From the NCBI GenBank assembly GCA_963757335.1, contig CAVWRJ010000002.1, positions 372,001 through 436,000 on the forward strand: DNA of 64,000 nucleotides. Direction: 5' to 3'. The translations under genes were made by a program, and so were the position numbers. Within the stretch, counting starts at the first letter, position 1; each line of letters opens with the position of its first letter. Of the stretch, positions 49,720-60,217 are shown piece by piece. Source of the DNA: DASQPA01 sp963757335. GTDB taxonomy: Bacteria; Acidobacteriota; Thermoanaerobaculia; Multivoradales; UBA5704. The notes below the pieces were generated by a model. That model saw nothing but the letters and a program-made list of their open reading frames with translations, ran no database searches and was not told where the DNA came from.

Positions 49720-52034
49720 CTACCCCTGTTTTTCCGCCTTCACCACGATGAAGGGGATGGAACTCGTCTGCCGGGCGCCGCCCCCGGCGGAGAGGGTGAC
49801 CTGCAGCTGGTACTCGCCGGGCGCCAGGGCGGGCGCCTTGAAGCTCGCCGTCAGGCGGTCGGGACCGGCGGCGCTCCCCCGCTCGCGGTCGGTCACCTGG
49901 AGGTCCGCCGCCTGCATCTCCTTGCCATCGGCGGCCAGCACCTTGGCGTCGGCCTGGACCTCGCCGTCGCCCAGGTTGTAGGCGACCAACGAGATCTGAG
50001 CGTTCTGCCCCGCCCCGAGGACCGGCCGCGAGGCCGGGATGTAGGGCACCTCCCGCATCATGAAGGGATACGGCACGTCCTGGGGTGCCCCGCGCTGCGC
50101 CTCGCGGGTCAGCAGCCAGCGGCCCGCCGGCTCGGGGAAGAAGGGGGGAGGAGGAAGGGGCCGGCCTGGGCGAAGGCCGGCACCTTGACCGGCGTCACCC
50201 GCAGGCTGTAGGCCCCGGTCTTGCCGTTCCTCACCAGGACCCGCAGCGAGTAGTCCCCCGGCGGCAGGTCGAGATGGCCGAAGAACTTGAGGCCGCTCTG
50301 CTTGACCTGCGGCCCGACCTTGACGAGATCGAGCCCGAGGTTCTGAGAGAAGAAGTCGCGCACCGCCCCCGAGCCGTCCAGGGCATAGGCGTAGATCTCG
50401 GTAGGCGCCACGTCCCCCTGCTGGTTGGCGAGGAGCCCCGGGCCGTCGACCTCGATGAGGACGGGCACGTAGGCGGTCGTCCCGGCGGCGAGCCTGAAGG
50501 GCGCGGCGAGCACCGAGGTCACGATCGACCCGCCTTCGACCCCGCCGACGATCGTCTCGGCCGCGTCGAGCATCCGCTCTAAGGGATTTCGCTGGGCGAA
50601 CGGCCGGGGGGCGTAGTAACCGGGCTTGGCGACCACCCGGGTGCCGCGCGGCGAGTTCTTCAAATCCACCGTGATGCGGTGATAGGCGCCGTCGAGCTTC
50701 AGGTCCTCGGGCTGTACGGTGAGGACGTAGGTGACGGCGGTCCGCGCCAGCATCTGTCCCATCGCGCCCGAGAGGTCGTTCCAGTTCTCGTAGAGCTCGC
50801 CGCCGGTCTCCTTGGCCATGCTGAAGAGGGCCTCGCGGCCGTTGACCCGTCCACCGCCCAAGTCGCTCTGGGCACGCAGGCCACCGATGTCGACCGCCTG
50901 GATGACGCAGTCGGCGCGGCGGAACTCCTCGAAGGTCTTCTCCAGCCGGCCGAGGGTCCGGGTGTCGCCGTGGCGCCCCTCGGTGTCGGTCGCCCAGGGG
51001 TTGGTCAGGGGATCCGGGGAGGCGGTCGGGTTGACCGGGTCGACCTGCGCCTGCTGCATCTCGTCCCGGCTCTCCACCTTGCCGGTCAGCAGCGAGCTGT
51101 CGAACCCCTCGGAGAGGTAGACGACGAACTTCCGCCCGTCGACCCCGCCGAGCGCCTTGGCGAGGTCGGCGAGCGAGCGGGAGAGGGAGAGGACCCGGTT
51201 CTGCTGGTCCTGGCGGTTCTGGCGGTCGGCCTGACCGCCGAGGGCCGAGCCGAGCGTATCGAAGGTGCTGGCGTTGGCGCCCCCCGGATCGGGGGCCGCC
51301 GCGCCGGGTCCCAGGCCCTGGGCGCCGCCGACCTGGGCGCCCTGGGAGACCACTAGGCGGAGGGGGTCGGCCGACTTGCCGTGCTCCAACGGCCGGCCCA
51401 GGTTCTCGATCGCCCAGTCGATCTGCCGCCGGTCGGAGGTGAAGTCGAGGGCGAGCTGCGAGCCCTGGGCGACGCTGTAGGTGGCGAGGGCCACGAGGTC
51501 GGTCGGGTGGAGACCTTTCAAGACCAGGTCGCGCGCCGACTGGCGGGCCTTGGCGACCGACTTGGGGTCGGAGAAGGCGAAGTCGAAGAGGAAGAGGAAG
51601 TGCCGCCGCGCCGCGGCGGAGATCGCGGTCGTCCCCGGCAGGGTGGAGGCGGTGGCGAGGTCGACGACGTCGAAGCCGGTGACCTTGAGCTTCTTGCGCC
51701 CCTCGACGACCTCGAAGTCGGCGGCGGAGAGGCCGCGCACCGGCTGGCCGTCCCGGATCACCTCGACCGGAATCTCGATGGCGACGACGTTGGTGGACCC
51801 GCCGGCGAACCGCTCTGCGGCGGCCGGCGGCACCGGCAGGGTCGACGCCGCGAGCGTCACCGCCACGGCGACGGCGCAGCCCCAGGCGTGCGCCCGGGAG
51901 CGGTACCGGGCAGGGATCGGTACTGGCTCCGTTCGGTCCTGCGGGCGGGCTCCCTCGGGCGCTTCGCGCCGCCAGTCGCCCGTCCTCGGAATCAAACGGA
52001 GCCGGCACCCAGGGATCGGAGTCGTGGCATGCAT
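49720..52034 (-). pseudogene. Secreted VWA-domain protein 2, frameshifted in a C6 tract
   Basis: From ATG 52034 the frame runs through VWA (RRHFLLFLFDFAFSDPKSVA) to GPFLLPPSSPSRRAAGC and a stop at 50109. The paralogue at this place reads LLPPFFSEPAGRWL, and the other frame continues LPPPPFFPEPAGRWLLTREA to 49720, so a single base is missing. The plus strand shows six Gs at 50143-50148 where seven are needed. The full protein would be about 771 residues, very similar to protein 1. Either a sequencing error or phase-variable slippage. Confidence 0.8.
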
Positions 52035-52058
52035 GGGGTCCCCCTTCAAATCAGCAGA

Positions 52059-54344
52059 TCAGTTGACGACGAATGGAACGGAGCTCTCCCGCTTGCTGCC
52101 GGTCGCCGGATTGCTCACCGCGACCCGCAGGACGTAGGAGCCGGCCGGCAGACCCCGGGGCTCGAAAGTGGCCAGGAGCTTGTCGAATCCCGCGATGCCG
52201 GTGGCGGTGCGCTCGACGAGCGCCAGACTCCCCCCGGGCATCTCCTGGCCGGCGGCCGAGAGCACCTGGCCGTTGACCGCGAGGCTCCCCTTGCCCATGT
52301 TGTAGGCCACCAGGCAGAGCTGGGCCTTGCTCTCGCTGGTGAGGGCCGGCCGGGCGGCGGGGACGTAGGGAACGCCGTTGACGGTGAAGGGGTAGACGAC
52401 CGAGCCGTCCTCCTGGCCGGGGGTGGTCCCCTTGGCGCGCTCGCGGACGAGGAGCCAGCGGCCCGGCGCCTCGAAGAAGAGCGGCGGCAGGAGGTCGGGC
52501 TGCGCGGTGTCGTGGGCGGGGATCGAGAGGGCGGCGGTCTCGATCCCCGTCCGCCCGGTCTCGTTGTTGCGGACGAGGACGCGCACCCGGTACTGCCCCG
52601 GGGAGAGGCTGAGGTGGCCGTAGTACTTGACCCCGCTCTCCAGGAGCGCCTTCCTCCCCTTCTTGAGGTCGAGCCCGACCGCCTGGGTGAAGAAGTCCCG
52701 CATCTCGCCCTTGGCGTCGGTCACGTAGGTGTAGATCTCGAGGCTCGTCCGGTCGCCCTTCTGGCCGACGAGCAGGCTCTTGCCGCCGACCTCGATGATC
52801 ACCGGCACGTAGGAGCTCTGCCCGCTCGAACGGAAGGACGTCACGAGGAGCGAGAGGTCGAGGTCGCGGCGGGGCACGGCGCTCGCGATGGCATCCGAGG
52901 CGAGCAGATTGCGCTCCAGGGCGGCGAGCTCCTTGAACGGCCGCGGCGCGTAGTAACCGGTGCGGTAGGAGAGCCGGGCGCCGGACGGCAGCTTGGCCCG
53001 CACCCGCAGCCGGTGGTAGGCGCCGTCGCTCTTCAAGTCGGCGCGCTGGAAGGTGAGGAGATAGGTGACGTCCGTCCGGTCGAGCACCCGATCGAGCTGC
53101 TGGCGCAGGTTGTTGGCGTCCTTGAACAGCTCGCCGCCGGTCTCGTTGGCCATGTAGAAGAGAGCGTCCTGGCCGGTGTTGTGGATGGTCCCCGAAAGGT
53201 CGCCCCCGGCGCGCAGGCCGCCGATGTCGACCGCCTGGATAACGCAGTCGGCGCGGCGGAACTGCTCCAGCATGTCGTTGACCGCCGATTGGAGCTCGGT
53301 GTTGCCGTAGCGGTTGTCGCTGTCCACCCGCTCGTGATGCCCCTGGAGGAGGTCCAGGTTATCGTCGTCGTAGTCCTTCCCCTCTGGGGCGTTGCCGAGG
53401 AGCAGCCGGCTGTCGAAGCCCTCGGAGAAGTAGATAACGCTCTTCCTCCCCTTGACGCTGTCCAGCGCCCGCGCCATGTCCCCCATGGCGCGGGTGAGCG
53501 ACTTGACCCGGTTGCGCTCGAAAGTCTTCTGGTCGCGGTCGGCGACCTTGCTGATCGCCTGCAGGCTCTCCAGCAGGGTCTGCTCGTTCCCCTGCTTCGC
53601 CTCGGCAACCTTGCCGTCCGCACCGTTGGGGCCGTTCAAACCGGCGATGACGGCCGACACCGGGTCCTCGATGACGAAATGCAGGGGGTCGAGCCGCTCG
53701 ACCGCGGGGCTCAGGCGGCGGGTTCCCAGAGTGTCGATGGCGCGCGCCAGCTGCGCCCGGTCGGGGGTGAAGGTGACGACCATCCGCGGGCCGGATTCGA
53801 TCGAGAAGGTGGCGACGGCGGCCAAATCTGTGGGCTTCAACGAATTGAGCAGGAAGTCGCGCGCCGCGAGGCGGGCCTTCAGGATGGCGATCGGGTTCGA
53901 GAACGAGAGGTCGAAGAGGAGCAGGAAATGGCGCCGGGCCGAGGCTTCGAGCGGTTCCCCGGCCTTCGGCGATGCCGCCGGACGGACCGTCGCCGAGGAG
54001 GTGCCGCCAGGCGCCGCCTCCCCCGTCCCGAGGAGGTCCAGGTCGACCATCTCGAAGCTCGTGATCGGCTGCGCCCTGCCGTCGTCGAAGACCTCGAAGT
54101 CGGAGGCTTTCAAGCCGCGCACCGGCTGGCCGTCGCGCCCGTTGACATTGACCGGCACCTCGACCGCGAGGACCTGCGAGGTGTCCTCGAATCGCTCCCT
54201 CGGGGGCGATGTCGCCCCCGGCGCCGACCTCGCCGATGTTGCCGATGTCGCCGACATCGCCGGGCTCGCCGGGCTCAGCGCCAGGGCCAGCAGGAAGAAG
54301 GGCAGGAACAGGGACGACAGGAGCTTCTGCGCGGGCACTTTCAT
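52059..54344 (-). CDS. Secreted VWA-domain protein 3
   Basis: 761 residues with signal peptide KLLSSLFLPFFLLALALSPA, then a short Ser/Ala/Thr repeat (MSATSATSARSAPGATS). The pre-VWA strand is QVLAVEVPVNVNGRDGQPVR; VWA begins RRHFLLLFDLSFSNPIAILK with a complete D-x-S-x-S metal site, followed by GRKSVIYFSEGFDSRLLLGN and a longer insert (DYDDDNLDLLQGHHERVDSD). It is more diverged than 1 and 2. A good ribosome site (AGGAG) precedes ATG 54344. It is first in the tandem direction of transcription. Confidence 0.88.
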   Translation of the reverse strand: MKVPAQKLLSSLFLPFFLLALALSPASPAMSATSATSARSAPGATSPPRERFEDTSQVLAVEVPVNVNGRDGQPVRGLKASDFEVFDDGRAQPITSFEMVDLDLLGTGEAAPGGTSSATVRPAASPKAGEPLEASARRHFLLLFDLSFSNPIAILKARLAARDFLLNSLKPTDLAAVATFSIESGPRMVVTFTPDRAQLARAIDTLGTRRLSPAVERLDPLHFVIEDPVSAVIAGLNGPNGADGKVAEAKQGNEQTLLESLQAISKVADRDQKTFERNRVKSLTRAMGDMARALDSVKGRKSVIYFSEGFDSRLLLGNAPEGKDYDDDNLDLLQGHHERVDSDNRYGNTELQSAVNDMLEQFRRADCVIQAVDIGGLRAGGDLSGTIHNTGQDALFYMANETGGELFKDANNLRQQLDRVLDRTDVTYLLTFQRADLKSDGAYHRLRVRAKLPSGARLSYRTGYYAPRPFKELAALERNLLASDAIASAVPRRDLDLSLLVTSFRSSGQSSYVPVIIEVGGKSLLVGQKGDRTSLEIYTYVTDAKGEMRDFFTQAVGLDLKKGRKALLESGVKYYGHLSLSPGQYRVRVLVRNNETGRTGIETAALSIPAHDTAQPDLLPPLFFEAPGRWLLVRERAKGTTPGQEDGSVVYPFTVNGVPYVPAARPALTSESKAQLCLVAYNMGKGSLAVNGQVLSAAGQEMPGGSLALVERTATGIAGFDKLLATFEPRGLPAGSYVLRVAVSNPATGSKRESSVPFVVN

Positions 54345-54538
54345 CGGACCTCTCCTCTTCAAGGGAGTGGCTCCGGCAAGCCGGTAAGCCTGGCGAGCGG
54401 TCATCAAGGGTTTGGAGCGGTCGAGCGGATGGGAAGTTCCGGCTCCGGGGCGTTCCGGCATGGCACAGGGCGAGGAGGGGGCCCGGCGACGGGGGAGGGC
54501 CGAAGGGGGGAGCGCGGAAAGGACGGCGGTGCGCTGCG

Positions 54539-55639
54539 TCACTTTGCCAGCATGCGGGCGAACTCGCGAGCCTCCGGATTGGTGGCATCGAGCTTCAGGG
54601 CCCGCTCCAGATAGTGGCGGGCCTTGTCCACTTCGCCCAGGGCCAAGTATACCTTGACGAAGCCTAAGTGGACTTCGGGGACTTCGCTGTCCTGCTTGAA
54701 GGCTCGCACCATGTATTCGAGGGCCTTCTTGGTGTCGCCCTGCGACAGAGCGAGATCGCCCTCGTAGATGAAGAAGTAGGGGTTGGTGGTATTGGCCCCC
54801 TCGATCTGCTGCAGGATGGCGAGCGCCTCCTCCTTGCGGTTGGTCTGCTGGTAGGCGCGGGCGAGATTGGTGAGGATCAGGGTGTCGTTGGGATCGATCG
54901 CCAGGCCCCGCCGATAGACTTCCAGGGCGCGCTCGACCTGACCGCGACGGGCGTAGCAAACTCCCAGGTTGTTCAAGGCCTTGGGAAAGTCGGGGGCGAT
55001 CCCGGCGGCGATCTCGATCAGCCCCTGGGCCTTCTCGACATCGCCGGCGAGCAGCGCCTCGGCCCCCAGATTGTTGTAGAAGTGGGCCGTCGCCGTGCGG
55101 TCGTCGATCGGCTTGAAGTTCTTGTAGGCCTTGGGTTTGTAGGGCAGGAAGTCGTAGGTCGCGAGGGTCCCGTCGACGTACATGCCGGCGACGATGTGCC
55201 CCTGGCTCACCACCAGGCCGCCGCGCCGATTCCACTTCTGGAGGTCGGTGACCTCGACGTAGAAGGGGTTCAAACCCTCCTCCCGCGCGATGCCCACAAA
55301 GAGGTTGACGAAGGACAGACAGTTGCCCTCGCGGGCGTGGTAGGTCTCGACCGCGCTCCGCGTCGGCAGCAGCGAGTACTGGAGGTCGAGCCGGCCGAAG
55401 ATGAAGTCGCGGACGGCGAAGAGCCGCGCCTGGTCGGTGGCGCCGGCGTGGAACTTTTTGAGCAGATTGGCGCGGATGTCGTCGTCGAGTTCGTAGGGGA
55501 TCGACAGCCGGGCCGCGGCTTCCGGTCCCAGGCGCTTCGCGTACTCGGCGCGCAGATGTCCGCTCGAATCGAAGCGCTGGTACTGGGCGCAGCCGCCGAG
55601 AAGGAGAACGAGGAGGAGAGGCTCGAACCTGCGCAGCAT
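54539..55639 (-). CDS. Lipoprotein with transglutaminase-like and TPR domains
   Basis: 366 residues from ATG 55639. The lipobox is LLLVLLLGGCAQ. Residues about 45-170 are transglutaminase-like: FIFGRLDLQYSLLP, HAREGNCLSFVNLFVGIARE (catalytic Cys), QGHIVAGMYVDGTLATYDF (His and Asp). Residues about 190-366 hold five TPR units (AHFYNNLGAEALLAGDVEKA, ALNNLGVCYARRGQVERALE, LTNLARAYQQTNRKEEALAI and so on). It is probably outer-membrane attached and acts as a protease-like or scaffolding factor. It precedes the VWA genes with a gap of about 200 bases. Confidence 0.88.
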   Translation of the reverse strand: MLRRFEPLLLVLLLGGCAQYQRFDSSGHLRAEYAKRLGPEAAARLSIPYELDDDIRANLLKKFHAGATDQARLFAVRDFIFGRLDLQYSLLPTRSAVETYHAREGNCLSFVNLFVGIAREEGLNPFYVEVTDLQKWNRRGGLVVSQGHIVAGMYVDGTLATYDFLPYKPKAYKNFKPIDDRTATAHFYNNLGAEALLAGDVEKAQGLIEIAAGIAPDFPKALNNLGVCYARRGQVERALEVYRRGLAIDPNDTLILTNLARAYQQTNRKEEALAILQQIEGANTTNPYFFIYEGDLALSQGDTKKALEYMVRAFKQDSEVPEVHLGFVKVYLALGEVDKARHYLERALKLDATNPEAREFARMLAK

Positions 55640-55884
55640 GCAGGAAGGATAGCAGGGAATCCGCTGGCCGGAGCGACGAAGCGCGAGTCCAGACGTTAAC
55701 GGGAGCACCAGATGGATGCGAGCCGGCAGCCCTCATCCAATAATTTGGATCGAAGCCTCCAATCCGCTGGATAAAAACTCCCGAATCAGCCCGTAATACA
55801 GTCCTGAACAATCTCGCAAGTATTTTGCCTGCAAGGGCTTACGGAAGATATTCCGATCGAGCACCGGGCAGGCACCCGCCTTGC

Positions 55885-55912
55885 TTGACCGGCCTTTGGC
55901 ATGTTCTATACA
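55885..55912 (+). promoter_or_regulatory. Promoter of the TonB-dependent receptor gene
   Basis: TTGACC at 55885-55890, a 16-base spacer and TATACA at 55907-55912. It implies a 5' leader of about 135 bases before ATG 56056. It is the strongest consensus match in the divergent region 55640-56055. Confidence 0.6.
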
Positions 55913-56055
55913 CTCCCCAATCGCTCCGAGTTCCGAATTCGAAAGGAGGTACTGCTCACGATCCTGACGTTTCGTCAAGCATCCCATGGCAAACATTCCG
56001 GGCTTTCGCTCGCCGAAGGCTCATCCAACCACCTGACAGAGGGAGGTTCATCCTT

Positions 56056-59007
56056 ATGAAGAGCAGCAAATTTTGGGGGCGCGCTGTAGTCGTTGCGGCG
56101 CTTCTGCTCCTGGCCGTCGGCGGTACCGCCTTCGCCCAGTTGCAGAGCGGCAACCTCTACGGTTCCGTCGTCGACGACAAGGGCGCCGCCCTCCCAGGGG
56201 TCACCGTGACTCTGACCGGCGGGGGTGCCCCGCAGGTTCAGGTCACCAACGCCCAGGGGCAGTTCCGCTTCCTCGGCCTGCCGCCGGGCAGCAACCACCT
56301 GAGCGCCCAGCTCGAGGGTTTCTCGAGCGTCGAGTACCCGAACATCAGCATCGCCGTCGGTCGCAACACCACGATCGAGGTCACCCTGCAGCCGGCCATC
56401 GAGGAGACCATCACGGTCACCACCGAGAGCCCGCTGCTCGACGAGCGCAAGATCTCCACCGGCTCCACGGTCACCGCGACCGAGCTCGAGAAGATCCCCA
56501 CCGCCCGTGACCCCTGGACGGTCCTCCAGCAGGTGCCTGGAGTCCTCGTGGATCGCATCAACGTCGGTGGTGACCAGAGCGGTCAGCAGTCCACCTACGT
56601 TGGTCCCGGCTCCGCCGGCACCCAGGCCATCTGGGCGGTCGACGGCGTCGTGATCACCGACATGGGCGCCCTCGGCGGCTCCCCGACCTACTACGACTTC
56701 GACGCGTTCGAAGAGATGCAGGTCACGACCGGCGGTACCGATGCGACGATCGCCACCGGCGGCGTCGTCCTCAACATGGTCACCAAGCGCGGCACCAACG
56801 AGTGGCGGGGCTCCGGCCGTTACTACGACACTCGTCAGGCCTGGCAGTCCAGCACCTCGTTCGACAACAGCGAGCTCGGCAAGGGCCAGAAGCCCTTCCA
56901 GCGCGCCAACCGTATCGTCGAGGTCAAGGACTACGGCGCCGAAGTGGGCGGCCCGATCGTCAAGGACCGTCTGTGGATCTGGGGTGCCTGGGGCTCCCAG
57001 AAGCCGAGCCTGTTGACCGCGCCGGCGCCCGGTTTCCCCAACGGCGTCAGCGACAAGACCACCCTTGAGACCACCAACGCCAAGTTGAACGCGCAGCTCA
57101 CGGCGAACAACTCGGCCACCGGTTTCTACCTCTTGGGCAACAAGACCAAGCAGGGCCGCGGCGCTGGCGCCACCCGGCCCCAGCCGACGACCTGGGACCA
57201 GACCGGCCCGACTCACGTCTACAAGGCCGAGGACACCCAGATCTTCAGCTCCAACTTCTTCTTGACCGGCCTCGTCTCCTACGCCAGGAACGGCTTCACC
57301 CTGGCGCCGGAAGGCGGCCTCAACGTGACGCCGATCCTCGACGCGTCCGGTACGTGGCACAACAGCTTCTACCTCTACACCACCGACCGTCCGACCCACC
57401 AGTACAAGCTCGACGGGTCGAACTTCTTCAACACCGGTAACCTCAGCCACGAGCTCAAGTACGGGGCCGGCTACCGCAAGGCGTCCATCACCTCGACCAC
57501 CCGGTGGGCGGGCGTCGGCATCCAGCTCGACTACTATCAGGAGAACTACGGTCTCCCGAACGAGCTCCAGCTGACCCGCCCGGCCTCTCCGGCCTACACG
57601 GTCAAGTACAAGAGCGGCTACGCCCAGGACACTCTGACCGTCGGCAACCTCACGGCCAACATCGGTCTGCGGTACGACGACCAGAGCGGCACCAACGACC
57701 CGCGGGTCGTGCCTGGCAACTCGCTCAACCCGACCCTCCTGCCCTCGATCAACTACGCGGGCGGCGACATCGGCTTCAGCTGGACGTCCCTCACCCCGCG
57801 CCTGGGTCTCACCTATGCGCTGGGCGCCGAGCGTAAGACTCTCCTCCGGGCCAGCTACTCCCGCTTCGCCGACCAGTTGGGCGGCGGCACGGCGAACTAC
57901 CTGAACCCGCTGAGCGTGCAGTCCTATGCCTACTTCGACTACACCGACTTGAACGGCAACGGGATCGCGGATCCCAACGAGCTGCGGCCCTGCACGGGCT
58001 TCCACTCGGCCTGCTACAACGCCTACTACAACCCCTTCGCTCCCGGCCAGCCGATCTCGTCGAACCTGGTCAACAAGAACCTCAAGCCGCAGTCGACGGA
58101 CGAGGTTCTGCTCTCGGTCGAGCACGCACTCCTCCCCGAGTTCGTGATCGGTCTCAACTTGACCTATCGCAAGATCTCCGACGTCCTCATCAACAACGAC
58201 CTGGTCTTCGACGGCGATCCGTTCTCGCAGGCCAACCTGCTGAACTCCGGTCGGGTGGCGACCGCCAACGACTACGTCCCCGTCGTGAAGAGCGGCAAGC
58301 TGCCGAACGGCCAGCCCTACAGCGTGACCTACTACCAGCTCAAGCCCGGCCTCAACAGCCGTGGCGGTACCTACCTCTACAACAGCCGGGTCGGCCAGGA
58401 CTACCGCGGAGCGACTTTCAACTTCAACAAGCGTCTCTCCAACCGGTGGATGCTCCGCGGCAACTTCAACGTCCAGAAGTGGACCTGGAACGTGCCGAAG
58501 GGCTCCCTGAGCGATCCCAGCAACTACCTGCCCGGCATCGAGGACGGCTCTCCGGTCCTCCAGGGCTCGACCACGGGTACGGGTTCCCGCGGTAACGTCT
58601 ACATCAACAGCAACTGGTCGTACAACCTGAACGGCTTGTACCAGGTCGCGCCCGACCATCCGTGGGGCTTCAACGTGGCGATGAACGCCACGGGCCGCCA
58701 GGGCTATCCGGACCTGTATTTCGTCAAGGTACCCCGTCAGGGCTTCACGTCCTCCTCCTACGTCGTCGCCACCAAGCAGCTGGACTCGTTCCGCAACTCC
58801 GCCATCAACATCCTTGATGCGCGGGTCGAGAAGGAGTTCAACTTCAAGGACTTCGGCTTCACCCTGGGGGTCGACTGCTTCAACCTGCTGAACTCCAGCA
58901 CGGTCATCCAGCGCCAGGGCAACCTCGGCGTCACCTCGGCGAACTTCGTCCAGGAGATCGTCAGCCCCCGGATCTTCCGGGTGGGTGCCCGTTTCAGCTT
59001 CCGCTAA
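56056..59007 (+). CDS. TonB-dependent receptor with N-terminal carboxypeptidase-regulatory domain
   Basis: 983 residues, ATG after GGGAGG. Signal peptide KFWGRAVVVAALLLLAVGGT then AFAQ; CarboxypepD_reg domain SGNLYGSVVDDKGAALPGVT, FRFLGLPPGSNHLSAQLEGF; plug domain ESPLLDERKISTGSTVTATE, IPTARDPWTVLQQVPGVLVD, AIWAVDGVVITDMGALGGS and VVLNMVTKRGTNEWRGSGRY; then a long beta barrel ending RIFRVGARFSFR with the C-terminal aromatic residue. This oar-like plan is common in Acidobacteriota and Bacteroidota and serves for uptake or export of large substrates. The leader is about 135 bases and the gene ends at a clear terminator. Confidence 0.95.
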   Translation: MKSSKFWGRAVVVAALLLLAVGGTAFAQLQSGNLYGSVVDDKGAALPGVTVTLTGGGAPQVQVTNAQGQFRFLGLPPGSNHLSAQLEGFSSVEYPNISIAVGRNTTIEVTLQPAIEETITVTTESPLLDERKISTGSTVTATELEKIPTARDPWTVLQQVPGVLVDRINVGGDQSGQQSTYVGPGSAGTQAIWAVDGVVITDMGALGGSPTYYDFDAFEEMQVTTGGTDATIATGGVVLNMVTKRGTNEWRGSGRYYDTRQAWQSSTSFDNSELGKGQKPFQRANRIVEVKDYGAEVGGPIVKDRLWIWGAWGSQKPSLLTAPAPGFPNGVSDKTTLETTNAKLNAQLTANNSATGFYLLGNKTKQGRGAGATRPQPTTWDQTGPTHVYKAEDTQIFSSNFFLTGLVSYARNGFTLAPEGGLNVTPILDASGTWHNSFYLYTTDRPTHQYKLDGSNFFNTGNLSHELKYGAGYRKASITSTTRWAGVGIQLDYYQENYGLPNELQLTRPASPAYTVKYKSGYAQDTLTVGNLTANIGLRYDDQSGTNDPRVVPGNSLNPTLLPSINYAGGDIGFSWTSLTPRLGLTYALGAERKTLLRASYSRFADQLGGGTANYLNPLSVQSYAYFDYTDLNGNGIADPNELRPCTGFHSACYNAYYNPFAPGQPISSNLVNKNLKPQSTDEVLLSVEHALLPEFVIGLNLTYRKISDVLINNDLVFDGDPFSQANLLNSGRVATANDYVPVVKSGKLPNGQPYSVTYYQLKPGLNSRGGTYLYNSRVGQDYRGATFNFNKRLSNRWMLRGNFNVQKWTWNVPKGSLSDPSNYLPGIEDGSPVLQGSTTGTGSRGNVYINSNWSYNLNGLYQVAPDHPWGFNVAMNATGRQGYPDLYFVKVPRQGFTSSSYVVATKQLDSFRNSAINILDARVEKEFNFKDFGFTLGVDCFNLLNSSTVIQRQGNLGVTSANFVQEIVSPRIFRVGARFSFR

Positions 59008-59032
59008 GCCTTAATTACCTGTAGTACAGAAG

Positions 59033-59063
59033 ACCGCCGGGGGCAACCTCGGCGGTTTTTTTT
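59033..59063 (+). terminator. Rho-independent terminator
   Basis: ACCGCCG (59033-59039) and CGGCGGT (59050-59056) form a stem, followed by eight Ts to 59063. It follows the receptor stop by 25 bases. Confidence 0.9.
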
Positions 59064-59179
59064 GTCCTGCCAAAACGGTAGACTCCTGCCGCGCCCCCCA
59101 GGCGCAGAGGGAATCCCAGTGCCAGGAGTCGGGTTTGAACGTCAGGGAGCGCCCACCTCTAGTGGGACGATCTTTGATG

Positions 59180-59206
59180 TTTGCTTAAATCTGATCTTTG
59201 CTTAAA
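59180..59206 (+). repeat. Direct repeat in the leader of the TPR gene
   Basis: TTTGCTTAAA occurs at 59180-59189 and 59197-59206, 17 bases apart, preceded by a related GATCTTTGATG. It lies 23-49 bases before the ATG at 59229 and could be an operator or a promoter-like AT tract. Confidence 0.35.
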
Positions 59207-59228
59207 ACCGCTAAGGAGGCTCATCATC

Positions 59229-60215
59229 ATGAAACTCTCAAAGAGCATGAACGTGTTGGCAGCCCTCCTGCTGCTCGCCAGCGTCCCCGCTTTCGCGCAG
59301 TCGTGGGCCGGCCATGGACGAGTTCAGGGAGTGGTCACCGATTCGCAGAACAAGCCGATCGAGGGGGCGAAGATCACCCTTCGCAAGGGGGACGGCGAGA
59401 ATGCCAGTGGCCCCAAGGAGATCTTGACCGACAAGACCGGCCGCTGGTCATTCCTCGGCCTCTCCGGCGGGCAGTGGCGCATCCTCATCGACAAGCAGGG
59501 CTACATCCCCTCGGAGGGGCGGACCAACATCGTCGAAAGCTCGTTCGACGTGCCGCAGCCGATCCGGATCTCGCTCAAGGAGATCGACAAGGCCCAGGCG
59601 CAGGCCCAGGCCCAGGCCCAGGCGGCCCAGAAGGCGTCCGGCCCGTCGGGCAACGACATCAAGGGCTGGATCCAGCAGGGCAACGACCTTCTCCAGCAGC
59701 AGAAGTACGCCGACGCTCGTGCCCAGTACCAGAAGGCCCTGGCCCAACTCGACAAGGCCAACCAGGCGCCGGTCCTGCGCGGCGTGGCGGTCACCTACTA
59801 CGCGGAGAAGAACTACCCGCAGGCGATCGACACCTTAAAGCAGGTGCTCGTTCTGACCCCTGACGACCTGCAGGCGGTGCAGCTACTGGTCAACTGGCTG
59901 GTCGAGGCCGGCCGGGAGGACGAGGCCAAGACCTACATGACGAAGCTTCCCCAGGGGGCCTCGGTCGACCCCAACACTCTCCTCAACCTGGGGATCAAGG
60001 CCTACAACGAGAAGAAGCTCGACGAGGCAGCGCGCGACTTCGACCGGGTGGTCAGGGAGCATCCTGAGATGCCGGACTCCTACTACTATCGCGGTCTCGT
60101 CTTCCTGGCCCAGAACAAACCCGCCCAGGCGAAGGCCGACTTCCAGAAGCTGTTGGAGCTCGCGCCGAACCATCCTCACGCGGCGGAGGTCAAGGAGTAC
60201 ATCAAATCGCTGTAG
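59229..60215 (+). CDS. Exported TPR protein with carboxypeptidase-regulatory domain
   Basis: 328 residues from ATG 59229 (AAGGAGG). Signal peptide MKLSKSMNVLAALLLLASVP then AFAQ; a beta-sandwich RVQGVVTDSQNKPIEGAKIT, GRWSFLGLSGGQWRILIDKQ like CarboxypepD_reg; an (AQ)n linker (KAQAQAQAQAQAAQKA); then TPR units (IQQGNDLLQQQKYADARAQY, AVTYYAEKNYPQAIDTLKQV, LLNLGIKAYNEKKLDEAARD, YYYRGLVFLAQNKPAQAKAD). It is a probable periplasmic partner for the receptor or the sulfatase-like proteins that follow. The next gene begins two bases after its stop. Confidence 0.85.
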   Translation: MKLSKSMNVLAALLLLASVPAFAQSWAGHGRVQGVVTDSQNKPIEGAKITLRKGDGENASGPKEILTDKTGRWSFLGLSGGQWRILIDKQGYIPSEGRTNIVESSFDVPQPIRISLKEIDKAQAQAQAQAQAAQKASGPSGNDIKGWIQQGNDLLQQQKYADARAQYQKALAQLDKANQAPVLRGVAVTYYAEKNYPQAIDTLKQVLVLTPDDLQAVQLLVNWLVEAGREDEAKTYMTKLPQGASVDPNTLLNLGIKAYNEKKLDEAARDFDRVVREHPEMPDSYYYRGLVFLAQNKPAQAKADFQKLLELAPNHPHAAEVKEYIKSL

Positions 60216-60217
60216 CC

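Noticed and set aside
48017..54614. Very long plus-strand frames over the VWA genes
   Set aside because: They are Glu/Arg/Gly-rich shadows; the minus-strand proteins are mutual paralogues with signal peptides.
55975..58659. 894-codon minus-strand frame opposite the TonB-dependent receptor
   Set aside because: The receptor has all expected domains, promoter and terminator; the opposite frame has none.
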